In this document: in pieces, positions 18,084-26,484 of the stretch | Numbering within the stretch: the stretch's first letter is position 1 | Layout: the number at the start of each line of letters is the position of its first letter | From: Clostridium_AT stratigraminis | Lineage (GTDB): Bacteria > Bacillota > Clostridia > Clostridiales > Clostridiaceae | Reading direction: 5' to 3' | Length of the DNA stretch: 64,000 nt | Assembly (NCBI RefSeq): GCF_045310675.1 | Contig: NZ_JBJHZZ010000005.1 | Coordinates: 1-64,000, forward strand | Program-made: the position numbers and the translations under genes | The notes under the pieces: generated by a model | What the model was told of the DNA's origin: nothing | Seen by the model: the letters and a program-made list of their open reading frames with translations, nothing else | Database searches by the model: none

Positions 18084-18446
18084 ATGAATTATATGCCAAT
18101 TCCACCCTGTATGATGTGGTATCAAGGAGCAATGATAGAGGAGGGTGATGATAGGGATTTAGAGATGTTGTATCCTCAAATATACTTTAGGGTAATGCCT
18201 TTAGTAATGCATCACTGTGACCAAATGGAATCAAGACATGGAGTAATGTATTCCCCAACAAGGAATGAACTAAGCAGAATTACAGATGATATTGAAAATA
18301 GGCTAAATGACACTATGGGTAACATTAGTGGTGAAGAAACAAGGCAGTTTGGAGGAGGTTTTTTAGGTGATTTAGCATCCATACTTCTTTTAAGAGAGCT
18401 TACAAGAAGGCGTAGAGGAAGACGCAGAAGACCTTTTTTTTATTAG
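18084..18446 (+). CDS. Conserved clostridial-type small protein, unknown function
   Basis: A 120-residue soluble protein. The N-terminus is rich in Met, Pro and Cys (MNYMPIPPCMMW), the middle has MHHCDQMESRHG and PTRNELSRITDDIENRL, and the C-terminus is strongly basic (RRRRGRRRRPFFY). ATG at 18084 follows AGGAGG. A strong terminator follows. I recognise the general type from clostridial genomes but not a function. The Met/Cys/His residues and basic tail would suit a spore-associated or nucleic-acid-binding protein, which is only a guess. Confidence 0.65.
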   Translation: MNYMPIPPCMMWYQGAMIEEGDDRDLEMLYPQIYFRVMPLVMHHCDQMESRHGVMYSPTRNELSRITDDIENRLNDTMGNISGEETRQFGGGFLGDLASILLLRELTRRRRGRRRRPFFY

Positions 18447-18540
18447 AAATGAGTATTTGTAATAAATAATCTATAAACATGAAGTTAATGTGAATACATT
18501 AATAATTGAACAGAGACTTCATTATTAATATTATGTTTTG

Positions 18541-18577
18541 ACCAGCCATATGAATTTTTTATATGGCTGGTTTCTTA
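18541..18577 (+). terminator. Terminator after the basic-tailed small protein gene
   Basis: ACCAGCCATAT (18541-18551) pairs perfectly with ATATGGCTGGT (18561-18571), followed by TTTCTT. It could also act on the convergent minus-strand gene. Confidence 0.85.
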
Positions 18578-18603
18578 AAAATACTAGAAAAATATAAATT
18601 ACC

Positions 18604-19386
18604 CTAAAAGAAGGTTGATAAAGTAGAACTAATCTTGGAAAATAATGAATTTAAATTGTTACGTTTATATTTGTTAACTCTCTTAAAATAATGATATTCC
18701 TGAGCAATTCCTGAAGCATTAGCATGATCTTCTAAATTTTCTGCTTTTCTATATTTACTTTTTTTAATACATTCTATAATAATTTCATTTTTTAACTCTT
18801 CAATTGAAACATATCTTCTTGTAACGTCAATATGAAAACATTTTTGGATTATCCTTTTTAAGTTGCTGTCTACACTAATATCGTAGCTATCCTCTAAAAA
18901 AGGATCTAAACATGTAATCATAGCCTTTCCTGTGGCCATATAATACATAAGCATTCCAATAGTACATATAACCTTTTCACTGGAATCCTCATGAATGTTC
19001 TGCTGTTTTACATATGATGAAACAAAGTTTGGTAGGTATGGAACAGTGGCGTCATTAATTAATAGACCATTTGAAAATCCAAAATCCTTTATAAAAATTT
19101 CCTCGTTTTTTGATATTAATATATTTGCAGGATCAAGCTGACAACACTGAATGTAATATTTTAAATTAGTCAAATTGGTTATTGTTTCACATATGCTAAG
19201 GGTAATGTTATATATGTCCTTTGCTTTCAAGGAATTTCTATCCTTCACATACTTTTCAAGTGTTTCTTCCTCTAATTCTTTTGTAAAATCATCTGTTTTT
19301 GTATCCCTATAATGATCCATTTTCATATTGTGAAATTGCAAAACCTTAATTACTTTATGTTTTTTTTTGTTACGTATTTTTAGCAT
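18604..19386 (-). CDS. Protein kinase-like protein lacking the N-lobe and catalytic Asp
   Basis: A 260-residue soluble protein whose middle resembles the C-lobe of a Hanks-type kinase. CQLDPANIL (82-90) aligns with the HRDLKPENIL catalytic loop, with Gln in place of the catalytic Asp. KDFGFSNG (100-107) is the DFG magnesium loop. VICTIGMLMYYMATGKAM matches helix F/G, and LKRIIQKCFHIDVTRRYVSIEEL matches the terminal arginine motif. The first 80 residues show no glycine loop or conserved lysine-glutamate pair. It is therefore probably a pseudokinase or a degenerate kinase with a scaffold role (inference). ATG at 19386 follows GAGGTAA. Monocistronic. Confidence 0.7.
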   Translation of the reverse strand: MLKIRNKKKHKVIKVLQFHNMKMDHYRDTKTDDFTKELEEETLEKYVKDRNSLKAKDIYNITLSICETITNLTNLKYYIQCCQLDPANILISKNEEIFIKDFGFSNGLLINDATVPYLPNFVSSYVKQQNIHEDSSEKVICTIGMLMYYMATGKAMITCLDPFLEDSYDISVDSNLKRIIQKCFHIDVTRRYVSIEELKNEIIIECIKKSKYRKAENLEDHANASGIAQEYHYFKRVNKYKRNNLNSLFSKISSTLSTFF

Positions 19387-19551
19387 TATTTACCTCTTTC
19401 TTAACCTCAGCTGCTGTCAATATCCATGTCATATACGTATTCATTATTAATCTTTAAGGGGTATTATTAATGGTATATTTAGGTATTGCATAGTACAGGC
19501 TATTTATGCAATAATTAAACAATTATAAATATAGAAAAAGAGGGAATTGAT

Positions 19552-19899
19552 ATGGGAGAAATTAATGTTATTTTTCACATTGATGAATTAAGTAAGTGGA
19601 ACCTTACTTTAAAGAATGTAAGCAATTTATTACATGGTGTAGATATTGAAGAGTCCAATATTGAGGTTCTGGCCAACTCAGAAGCGGTTAAGTTTTATAT
19701 TAATGAAGAGCGAAATACAGAAATTGCTGCAATGAAGGAATTGAACAGAAAAGGAGTTAGATTTGCCGCATGTAATAATGCGCTAAATTCCTATAGTATA
19801 AAAAGGGAAGATTTAATAAATTTTATAGACATAGTACCAGTTGGAGTTTTAGAATTAGTAATTAAGCAGAAGGAAGGATATGCATATATAAAGCCATAA
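19552..19899 (+). CDS. DsrE/DsrF-family protein (COG1416 type)
   Basis: A 115-residue soluble protein of the DsrE-like fold: an N-terminal strand (EINVIFHIDE), a helix with SNLLHG, and the conserved cysteine in VRFAACNNAL. It ends with VPVGVLELVIKQKEGYAYIKP, typical of COG1416. Family members take part in sulfur relay, although the COG1416 branch is uncharacterised. The ATG at 19552 follows GAGGGAATTG. It is single, close to a YeiH-type exporter linked to sulfur compounds, which may or may not be meaningful. Confidence 0.82.
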   Translation: MGEINVIFHIDELSKWNLTLKNVSNLLHGVDIEESNIEVLANSEAVKFYINEERNTEIAAMKELNRKGVRFAACNNALNSYSIKREDLINFIDIVPVGVLELVIKQKEGYAYIKP

Positions 19900-19974
19900 G
19901 TTTTGCTTTTGTACTAGAAAACATAAGTCTACAAAGATGAAACTGCATATTCAAAGCCATAAAGTATACTTAAA

Positions 19975-20008
19975 GGGTAGAGTTTTTGAAAATTAAACTC
20001 TACCCCAA
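19975..20008. terminator. Bidirectional terminator between dsrE-like and yeiH-like genes
   Basis: GGGTAGAGTTT (19975-19985) pairs perfectly with AAACTCTACCC (19995-20005). It sits between convergent genes. Confidence 0.75.
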
Positions 20009-20037
20009 ATTTATTATTTAATAGTTCCAATATAACA

Positions 20038-21045
20038 TTAAATTTGTTTAGTGATAATTTGAACTATTATACTTGTAGCAGCTACGGTAAACCAAACAAT
20101 AAGTCCTAGAAATATTGGCTTTACACCTGTTTTTATCATTTTTTTAAAGTCACAGGTAAGTCCAACTGCTGATAAAGCCATTACAATCATGAATTTCCCT
20201 AAAATATTTATATAATGAACTGCATTTGTATTAAATAGACCAACCGTATTTAATAGCGATGCAACTAAAAACCACAACACAAACCAAGGAAATATTTTTT
20301 TAAGGCTGTAGTTAACAGCTTTATTATTGCTTGAAGCCTTTTTCTTCTGCACTGCTGTAATAATAGCAAAGATAATTGATATAGGTATAATCATAGTAGT
20401 TCTGGTAAGTTTAACAATGGTAGCGTAGGCACCAGCAATATTACTGAAGGCATAGCCTGCAGCTACTACTGAAGATGTATCATTTACAGCTGTCCCTGCC
20501 CAAAGCCCGAAGGCCTTATCTGAAAAGTGCAGTAAGTGACCAAGGGGAGGGAAAATAAGAACTGCAATAATATTAAACAAAAATATAGTAGAGATAGAGT
20601 ATGCAACTTCGCTTTCATCAGCTTCTATTATCGGTGCTACCGAAGCTATAGCTGAACCACCGCAAATTGCTGTGCCTACACCTATTAAAGATTTTAATTT
20701 AGTAGGAATTCCCAATAGCTTTCCAAAGACATAAGCGGAAATAAATGCGGCTGCAATAGTGAAGAGCATCACAGATAATGAATCAAGTCCTGTTTTCCAA
20801 ACTTGATTTAAATTTAATCCGGCACCAAGTACTATTATGGCCCATTGAAGTATTTTTTTAGAAGTAAAGCCTATTCCGCTTATGGTACTTTTAGGTTTTT
20901 GTAATGTATTATTAATGATAATTCCAAGCACTATACCAATTACAGGTCCGCCTATAATAGGGAAAAGGCCTCCAAGCCAGGTGGCAATTAATGCTAGAAT
21001 AAATGAAAATAATATTCCAATTATATTAGTTTTAATCCAATTCAA
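20038..21045 (-). CDS. YeiH-family putative sulfate/sulfonate exporter (UPF0324)
   Basis: A 335-residue membrane protein with about ten helices and family signatures such as IGVGTAICGGSAIASVAPI, WAGTAVNDTSSVVAAGYAFS and KFMIVMALSAVGL. YeiH proteins are annotated as putative sulfate exporters, without a firm substrate. The start is TTG at 21045, with GGAGGGA 8 bases upstream. It is divergent from a LysR regulator, the same arrangement as yeiE-yeiH in enterobacteria, so regulation by that protein is likely. Confidence 0.88.
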   Translation of the reverse strand: MNWIKTNIIGILFSFILALIATWLGGLFPIIGGPVIGIVLGIIINNTLQKPKSTISGIGFTSKKILQWAIIVLGAGLNLNQVWKTGLDSLSVMLFTIAAAFISAYVFGKLLGIPTKLKSLIGVGTAICGGSAIASVAPIIEADESEVAYSISTIFLFNIIAVLIFPPLGHLLHFSDKAFGLWAGTAVNDTSSVVAAGYAFSNIAGAYATIVKLTRTTMIIPISIIFAIITAVQKKKASSNNKAVNYSLKKIFPWFVLWFLVASLLNTVGLFNTNAVHYINILGKFMIVMALSAVGLTCDFKKMIKTGVKPIFLGLIVWFTVAATSIIVQIITKQI

Positions 21046-21266
21046 AATAATATCCCTCCATTAATTTTCGTAATAAGTTATTAATACTGTTTAAATTTTA
21101 TTTTTCTTAATTTTATCGCAATAGTTATATATAGAATAGAATTAATTCCATATATAATAATAATAGCAACCAATGGTAAAATCAAATTATACATTTTTAT
21201 ATAAGTATAAGTAAATCTTATGTGTTATAATAAATTATAAATTATTATTATAATAAGGTGATACAG

Positions 21267-22148
21267 ATGATGGACATTAGACTGCTTACATTTATCACAG
21301 TAGGTAAAACAAAAAGCTATACCAAAGCAGCAGAGCTTTTGAATATAACACAGCCTGCAGTATCTCAGCATATTAAATTTTTAGAAGAGGAATACAATGT
21401 TAAATTAATTAAAAAGTCGGGCAGAAGCTTTGATTTAACTGAGGAAGGTTTAATTTTATTTGACTATGCAGAAGAGATTAAAGTGTTGTACAGTGCATTA
21501 GAAATGAGATTAAAGCATAAATCAGGAATTATAAAAAAATACAACTTAGGTGCTAGTATGAGCATTGGTGGTTATATTTTGCCATACATTTTAGCAAAAT
21601 ATAAGAGAATAAACGAAAATGTGAACATTTTTCTTCAAGTAAATAATACGGAGGAGATATTAGAAAAGCTAATTAATGGAAAGCTTGACTTTGCTTTAAT
21701 AGAAGGACCTTTTGATAAAAGCAAATTTAAATATAAAAAATTTAAAGATGATGAATTAGTTTTAGCTGTATCTGCACATAATAGCTTTGCTAAGATGCCG
21801 GAAGTTACTTTAGAGGAGATTCTAAAGGGGAGCCTTATTTTAAGAGAAGAAGGTTCTGGAACTAGAAAAATATTTGAAAATAAGCTTATAGAACTGGGGT
21901 TTAGTTTAAATGATTTAAGTGGCTGCATGGAAATAGGAAATATTAGCGGTATCAAATCTTTAATCGAATTAAATCTTGGGTATTCAATAATTTCTAGGGA
22001 AACAATAAAAAAAGAATTAAAACAGGGAACTATAAGAACTGCAGCTATTAAGAATATCAAGATCTTTCGGGAATTCAATTTTGTATATCTTGAGGAAGAT
22101 GAATTTATAGATTCTTTTATTGACTTTTGCTGTGAAAACAGTAATTAA
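21267..22148 (+). CDS. LysR-family transcriptional regulator, YeiE/CysL type
   Basis: This 293-residue regulator has an N-terminal winged helix-turn-helix (LLTFITVGKTKSYTKAAELL, then TQPAVSQHIKFLEEEYNVKL) and a LysR substrate-binding domain (about 90-293). ATG at 21267 is placed well after AAGGTGA; the GTG at 21258 lies inside that box. It is divergently transcribed from the YeiH-type exporter, matching the known yeiE/yeiH pairing, where the regulator senses sulfite. By analogy it probably controls the exporter in response to a sulfur compound (inference). The 220-bp intergenic region should contain the operator. Confidence 0.87.
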   Translation: MMDIRLLTFITVGKTKSYTKAAELLNITQPAVSQHIKFLEEEYNVKLIKKSGRSFDLTEEGLILFDYAEEIKVLYSALEMRLKHKSGIIKKYNLGASMSIGGYILPYILAKYKRINENVNIFLQVNNTEEILEKLINGKLDFALIEGPFDKSKFKYKKFKDDELVLAVSAHNSFAKMPEVTLEEILKGSLILREEGSGTRKIFENKLIELGFSLNDLSGCMEIGNISGIKSLIELNLGYSIISRETIKKELKQGTIRTAAIKNIKIFREFNFVYLEEDEFIDSFIDFCCENSN

Positions 22149-22257
22149 TGCTGTATTAATTAATAATAACAGATTATTATTGATAACTTAGTTATGAAAA
22201 TATATAATGTAAATATGATTTAAGTAACCTTAGAAAAAATATTAGGAGGAGATACAA

Positions 22258-22638
22258 ATGATTAGCAAAATAGGAAAAATAACTTTGTATGTTAATAATC
22301 AAGAGGAAGCAAAGAAATTTTGGACAGAGAAATTAAAGTTTGTAGTTAAATTAGAGCAGCCAATGGGACCTAACATGAAATGGCTAGAAGTTGGTCCAAG
22401 TGAAAGTGAATTTACTACCTTTATATTATATGAAAAAAACACAATGCTGGCTCAAAACCCATCAGCAAATGTTTCCCATCCTTCAATACTATTAAGTACA
22501 ACTGATATAGAAAGTACTTATAACGAAATGAAGAATAATTCTGTTGAAGTAGATGAAATGATGAATATGCCTTATGGAAAGATGTTCAACTTTAAAGACC
22601 AAGATGGAAATGTATATTTAATACGTGAAGACAAATAA
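22258..22638 (+). CDS. VOC-family (glyoxalase/bleomycin resistance) protein
   Basis: A 126-residue protein of the vicinal oxygen chelate fold with two beta-alpha-beta-beta-beta modules: KITLYVNNQEEAKKFWTEKL at the start and FNFKDQDGNVYLIRED at the end. Members are lyases, dioxygenases or drug-binding proteins. The substrate cannot be told. ATG at 22258 follows AGGAGGAG. A bidirectional terminator follows. Confidence 0.85.
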   Translation: MISKIGKITLYVNNQEEAKKFWTEKLKFVVKLEQPMGPNMKWLEVGPSESEFTTFILYEKNTMLAQNPSANVSHPSILLSTTDIESTYNEMKNNSVEVDEMMNMPYGKMFNFKDQDGNVYLIREDK

Positions 22639-22649
22639 ATTCATACATA

Positions 22650-22687
22650 AATAAGTCAAGTATAATCCACTTGGCTTATTTTTTTAT
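22650..22687. terminator. Terminator between VOC and DUF3842 genes
   Basis: AATAAGTCAAG (22650-22660) pairs with CTTGGCTTATT (22670-22680), followed by TTTTT. A near-identical hairpin recurs at 29894-29922 without a gene in front of it. Confidence 0.8.
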
Positions 22688-23104
22688 AATATCCTTAGAC
22701 ATTTTTATATCTAGAACAATTTCTTCAATTAAATCTTTTATTTGAAGCTTTCTGGTTCCTGGTATATAAATCCCATGTTTTTGAAGTGGAAGTATGTATT
22801 TAGTGCAATCCATATCAAATATTACATTAGAAATCATTGGGGTAATTTCTCCATTAATACTACCGCTGCAAAGCATACCTATGGGGCCAATTATGCAGTC
22901 AACTCTATTAGTTCTGCAAAAGGAACAAATTGCACGCTCTCCACTTATACCTACATTTGCACCTGCTCTTACCATGTTTGAGGAAGCACAGGTATTTGTT
23001 CCAAGGGCTATTATATAAATATCCTGAGGTATTTCCTTATGGAGCTTTTTTATAATTGTCTGCCCAAGGCCTGCTCCCTGAGCATCTAATACTGCAACCT
23101 TCAT
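22676..23104 (-). CDS. DUF3842 family protein
   Basis: This 142-residue soluble protein begins MKVAVLDAQGAGLGQTIIKK, a nucleotide-binding-like start. It contains the family features LGTNTCASSNMVRAGA and SFCRTNRVDCIIGPIGMLCSGSINGE, with several conserved cysteines. Members of DUF3842 are uncharacterised. Divergent placement from hypB and the nickel/cobalt transporter hints at a nickel- or hydrogenase-linked role (inference). ATG at 23104 follows GGAGGTACGGCC. Confidence 0.8.
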   Translation of the reverse strand: MKVAVLDAQGAGLGQTIIKKLHKEIPQDIYIIALGTNTCASSNMVRAGANVGISGERAICSFCRTNRVDCIIGPIGMLCSGSINGEITPMISNVIFDMDCTKYILPLQKHGIYIPGTRKLQIKDLIEEIVLDIKMSKDIIKK

Positions 23105-23229
23105 GGCCGTACCTCCTGGAAGTGTTTTAAACCCTAAAAAATATTATTTATATTGGTGGAAAATAAGTTTTGTCCATATATACATAAACATTATTATACT
23201 ATAATATAAAGATATATTCTATTTTTATT

Positions 23230-23480
23230 AGGAGGCACAACAATTGATAATTATTGTGGTAAAAGTCCTAAATGGACTTTTACGGGTAACCTAGCCGATG
23301 GGAATCGGCGAGCTTAGGTTACCCAGTATAGAGGAATACAGGAGGCACAACAATTAATAATTGTTGTGTACTTTTAAGGAATACAGGAGGCATAACAATT
23401 AACAATTGTTATGTGCTTTAGAGGAATACAGGAGGCATAACAATTAACAATTGTTATGTGCTTTAGAGGAATACAGGAGG
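23230..23480 (+). repeat. Hairpin/Shine-Dalgarno cassette array upstream of hypB
   Basis: Four copies of a cassette made of a purine box, GGAATACAGGAGG, and a palindrome are placed in tandem. Copy 1 (23230-23258) has stem CACAACAATT/AATTATTGTG. It is followed by two further hairpins: GTAAAAGTCC/GGACTTTTAC (23259-23283) and a branched one, GGGTAACCTA/TAGGTTACCC with inner CCGAT/ATCGG (23284-23324). Copies 2-4 repeat about every 45-50 bases with stems CACAACAATT or CATAACAATT. The last purine box is the ribosome binding site of hypB itself. The palindromes differ between loci but keep pairing. Related cassettes precede rsiV, argB and the beta-CASP nuclease gene. Confidence 0.85.
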
Positions 23481-23484
23481 GTTT

Positions 23485-24141
23485 ATGGACATTAAAGTTG
23501 TAAGACAGATATTAGAGTGGAATGAAGATTGCAGTAATGAAATTAAGGAAAGCCTTAATAGAAATAAGGTCTGTTTAATAAATGTTATGGGCTCACCTGG
23601 TGCTGGTAAAACTAGCCTTATAATAGAACTTATTAAAAAGCTAAAGGATAAATATAATATCGCAGTTGTTGAAGGGGATATAGCAGGGCAGATAGATGCC
23701 GAAAAAATAGATTCCTTAGGAATTTCTGTTGTGCAGCTTAATACTGAAGGTGCCTGTCATATTGAAGCCTTATCAATAAGAAATATATTAGGATACTTTG
23801 ATTTAGAGGAAATTGATATAATTTTTATAGAAAATATAGGCAATCTTGTATGTCCTGCAGAATTTGAACTTGGAGAGGACCTTAAAGTAGCTATTTTAAG
23901 TATTCCTGAAGGGGACGATAAGACTATTAAATACCCATTACTATTTTCTAAGGCTGATGCAGTAGTTTTAAATAAATATGATATGATGGATTATTTTGAG
24001 TTTGGTGATGAGAAAGTAGAAAAACACCTTAAAACAATAAACTCTGAAGCTAAGATATTTAGAGTATCCTCGAAAACAGGGGAAGGGTTAAATTTACTTT
24101 TAAACTTTATTGAAGATAAAGTTAAGACTAAATTGAAGTGA
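23485..24141 (+). CDS. hypB: Hydrogenase nickel incorporation GTPase HypB
   Basis: HypB is a GTPase that helps insert nickel into NiFe-hydrogenase. This 218-residue protein has the P-loop GSPGAGKT (36-43), the VVEGDIAGQIDAEKI and NTEGACH metal-switch regions, IENIGNLVCPAEF (with the conserved cysteine) and the base-recognition NKYD. It lacks the N-terminal CxxCGC and His-rich nickel store of some homologues. ATG at 23485 follows AGGAGGG supplied by the repeat cassette. hypA and the other hyp genes are not in the window. The downstream cbiM/cbiQ/cbiO genes would supply nickel. A role with another nickel enzyme cannot be excluded. Confidence 0.92.
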   Translation: MDIKVVRQILEWNEDCSNEIKESLNRNKVCLINVMGSPGAGKTSLIIELIKKLKDKYNIAVVEGDIAGQIDAEKIDSLGISVVQLNTEGACHIEALSIRNILGYFDLEEIDIIFIENIGNLVCPAEFELGEDLKVAILSIPEGDDKTIKYPLLFSKADAVVLNKYDMMDYFEFGDEKVEKHLKTINSEAKIFRVSSKTGEGLNLLLNFIEDKVKTKLK

Positions 24142-24542
24142 ATTCACTACAATATAAAAAAGAATTAAATACATAAAGCTAAAATAAATTTTAATTAATA
24201 AAATATATGGATAGCTAAAGCAAAGCTCACAAAGTAATATTTACAAATTGTCTATCATATAGTATTATGAATTTGTGTGTCACGAAGGCATACATTCATT
24301 GATGAGAATTTTTTTAATAAAAAGACAAAAGCTGCATTGTTTTTATTTGCAGTAAAATGATTAGATTACTAACCACGAAGGTTGATTACTGTTTATCAAT
24401 TTTTGTGGTATTATTTTTTGATTAAATACAGAGTTTAAAGTAGATTTATGTGAGATAAATAAAATAGATCCAAGTGAAATTAAAGATTAGTTTAGAAGCT
24501 AATAGTGTTAGTTTAATTTGTATTTTCTGAAAGGATGATAAA
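24142..24542 (+). promoter_or_regulatory. Leader region of cbiM with an attenuator-type hairpin
   Basis: These 400 bases hold no ORF. A stem from ACCAC (24372-24376) to GTGGT (24405-24409), extended by TTGAT/ATCAA, is followed by ATTATTTTTTG, a good terminator. It lies about 125 bases before cbiM. It may end the hypB transcript or act as a metal-responsive attenuator. I could not identify a cobalamin or NiCo riboswitch core in the sequence before it. Confidence 0.5.
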
Positions 24543-25532
24543 ATGCATATTCCAGATAATTATTTAAGTCCCTCCACCTGTGCTGTTATGGGTGCAGTAA
24601 TGCTTCCTATTTGGACAAGAGCTGTGAAAAAGGTAAAGGTTGAAATGACAAAAAAGAAAATGCCGCTTATGGGAATAGGGGCTGCACTTTCCTTTTTAAC
24701 AATGATGTTTAATGTTCCTTTACCAGGAGGAACCTCTGGTCATGCAGTAGGAGGAACCTTACTTGCTATACTTCTGGGGCCTGAAGCGGCATGTATTTCT
24801 ATATCTATAGCACTTTTAATACAAGCACTATTATTTGGTGATGGCGGAATATTGGCCTTTGCGGCAAATTCCTTTAATATGGCTTTTGTTATTCCTTTTG
24901 CAGGCTTTTATATTTATAATTTTCTAAAGAAAGGTCTAAAGTCAGGAAAAGGAGAAAAAGTTTCTGCCTTTTTAGCTTCATACATTGCTATTAACATAGC
25001 AGCCCTATGCGCAGCCATAGAATTTGGTTTGCAGCCCCTGCTTTTTAAAGATGCAGCTGGCATGCCGTTATATTGTCCATATCCCTTTTATATAACTATA
25101 CCTTCAATGCTCATACCACATCTGGCTTTAGCAGGACACTTGGAGGGAATAATAACGGTTGGGGTTTTAAGCTTTATAAAGAAGGTTTCACCTGAAATTA
25201 TTTATGAAGGTTCTAGTAAAAAGATTAACCTCATATATGCACTTTTAATTGCACTTATTTGTTTGTCACCCTTAGGTCTCTTAGCACCAGGCACAGCCTT
25301 TGGTGAATGGGGCACTAACGAAATAGCTTCAGTTACAGCAGGAGGCAAGGCCTTAGGCTTTGTTCCAAAGGGCATGAAAAATGGATTTAGCTTTAGTTCA
25401 ATCATGTCTGGTTATTCTATTAATGGGCTTTCTAGAGGAGCGGGCTATATTTTATCAGCAATTGCAGGGGTGGCAATACTACTCATAGTGTTTAGAATTA
25501 TTGCTAGCACCAGAAATGATATTAAGAATTAA
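24543..25532 (+). CDS. cbiM: Nickel/cobalt ECF transporter substrate-binding protein CbiM/NikM with C-terminal CbiN-like part
   Basis: The S-component of an ECF metal importer, 329 residues. It starts MHIPDNYLSPSTCAVMG, where the free N-terminal Met and His2 coordinate the metal in this family. Further signatures are NVPLPGGTSGHAVGGTLLA and FGDGGILAFAANSFNMA, within about seven helices. Residues about 225-329 add two more helices around a loop (FGEWGTNEIAS) that resembles the PDGLE/CbiN-type accessory domain, so the NikMN type is likely. cbiQ follows after 90 bases. Clustering with hypB favours nickel over cobalt. ATG at 24543 follows AAAGGATG. Confidence 0.9.
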   Translation: MHIPDNYLSPSTCAVMGAVMLPIWTRAVKKVKVEMTKKKMPLMGIGAALSFLTMMFNVPLPGGTSGHAVGGTLLAILLGPEAACISISIALLIQALLFGDGGILAFAANSFNMAFVIPFAGFYIYNFLKKGLKSGKGEKVSAFLASYIAINIAALCAAIEFGLQPLLFKDAAGMPLYCPYPFYITIPSMLIPHLALAGHLEGIITVGVLSFIKKVSPEIIYEGSSKKINLIYALLIALICLSPLGLLAPGTAFGEWGTNEIASVTAGGKALGFVPKGMKNGFSFSSIMSGYSINGLSRGAGYILSAIAGVAILLIVFRIIASTRNDIKN

Positions 25533-25622
25533 AGCTAATTATAAATTTTCATATAATGTGAAATTTTATATTAAGATCTAAAATATCAATATAAATTCTT
25601 AAATTAAGAGAGGTAGTCACTA

Positions 25623-26408
25623 ATGCCTGAATGGCTTCTTGAAAAAGATAATTTTATACCTGAAAAGGACTCAGTTAACTTTATTAATAAGAGTATATTA
25701 GCTATATTGAATATATTGTCAAGATTAAGAATGCAATCTAATGCTGCAGCATCGAAACTTGGAGTAAATGATTTAACTAAGCTTATTACAGTGATGATGG
25801 TGATTATTTTTATTTCCTTAAGTAAAAGCATAACTTATGTTTTAATTGCTAATGTATTTTTACTGGTATTAATTAATTTTCTAAGTATAGAGGAAATAAA
25901 GTATGTTTTAAAAGTAAGTTTTGTAATGTCTGTAATTACTTTGCTTATTCTCCTGCCATCCATTTTCTTAGGTTATGGTAATAATGCACTTATGATTACT
26001 TTAAAGGTATTCTCCTCAGTTGCTTTTGTAAATATACTTTCCTGCAGCACAAAGTGGAATGATCTATTAGGAGCCTTAAAGCTGTTTAAAGTACCTGATA
26101 TGTTTATTTTTGTACTAGATATAACCATTAAATATATAATTCTTTTAGGCGAATTTTCCTTAAATATGATTTATGCACTTAAATTAAGATCTGTAGGAAA
26201 AAGTAATTATAAAAGTGCATCACTTTCAGGAATTATTGGCACTATGTTTATAAAATCTAAGGAAATGTCAGAAGAAATGTATGGTGCTATGGAATGCAAA
26301 GGTTTTACTGGAGAATATAGAGCATTTAAAAAGTTTAAATTTAAAGTAGCTGATTTTATTTGTATAATAGTTATGACTGCATTTGTACTAGCCTATTTCT
26401 ATATATAA
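25623..26408 (+). CDS. cbiQ: ECF transporter transmembrane component CbiQ/NikQ
   Basis: This 261-residue T-component links the substrate-binding protein to the ATPase. It has about five or six helices and the cytoplasmic coupling segments, including a LRSVGKSNYKSA region and EMYGAMECKGFTGEYR near the C-terminus, which matches the conserved Arg-Gly motif region (AMxxRGF) in altered form. ATG at 25623 follows GAGGTAG. It lies between cbiM and the damaged cbiO gene. Confidence 0.88.
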   Translation: MPEWLLEKDNFIPEKDSVNFINKSILAILNILSRLRMQSNAAASKLGVNDLTKLITVMMVIIFISLSKSITYVLIANVFLLVLINFLSIEEIKYVLKVSFVMSVITLLILLPSIFLGYGNNALMITLKVFSSVAFVNILSCSTKWNDLLGALKLFKVPDMFIFVLDITIKYIILLGEFSLNMIYALKLRSVGKSNYKSASLSGIIGTMFIKSKEMSEEMYGAMECKGFTGEYRAFKKFKFKVADFICIIVMTAFVLAYFYI

Positions 26409-26484
26409 TAATTTCTAGGAGCATTAATATTTAATAATTTTAGGGCATTTATACTGCCATATTTCTTAGATAGGTTGTGATTAC

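Noticed and set aside
23230..23480. CRISPR-like array
   Set aside because: The units are palindromic, contain ribosome-binding boxes and have no unique spacers of constant length. No cas genes are present.
24142..24542. Cobalamin or NiCo riboswitch before cbiM
   Set aside because: The conserved cores of these aptamers were not visible. Only the terminator hairpin is supported.
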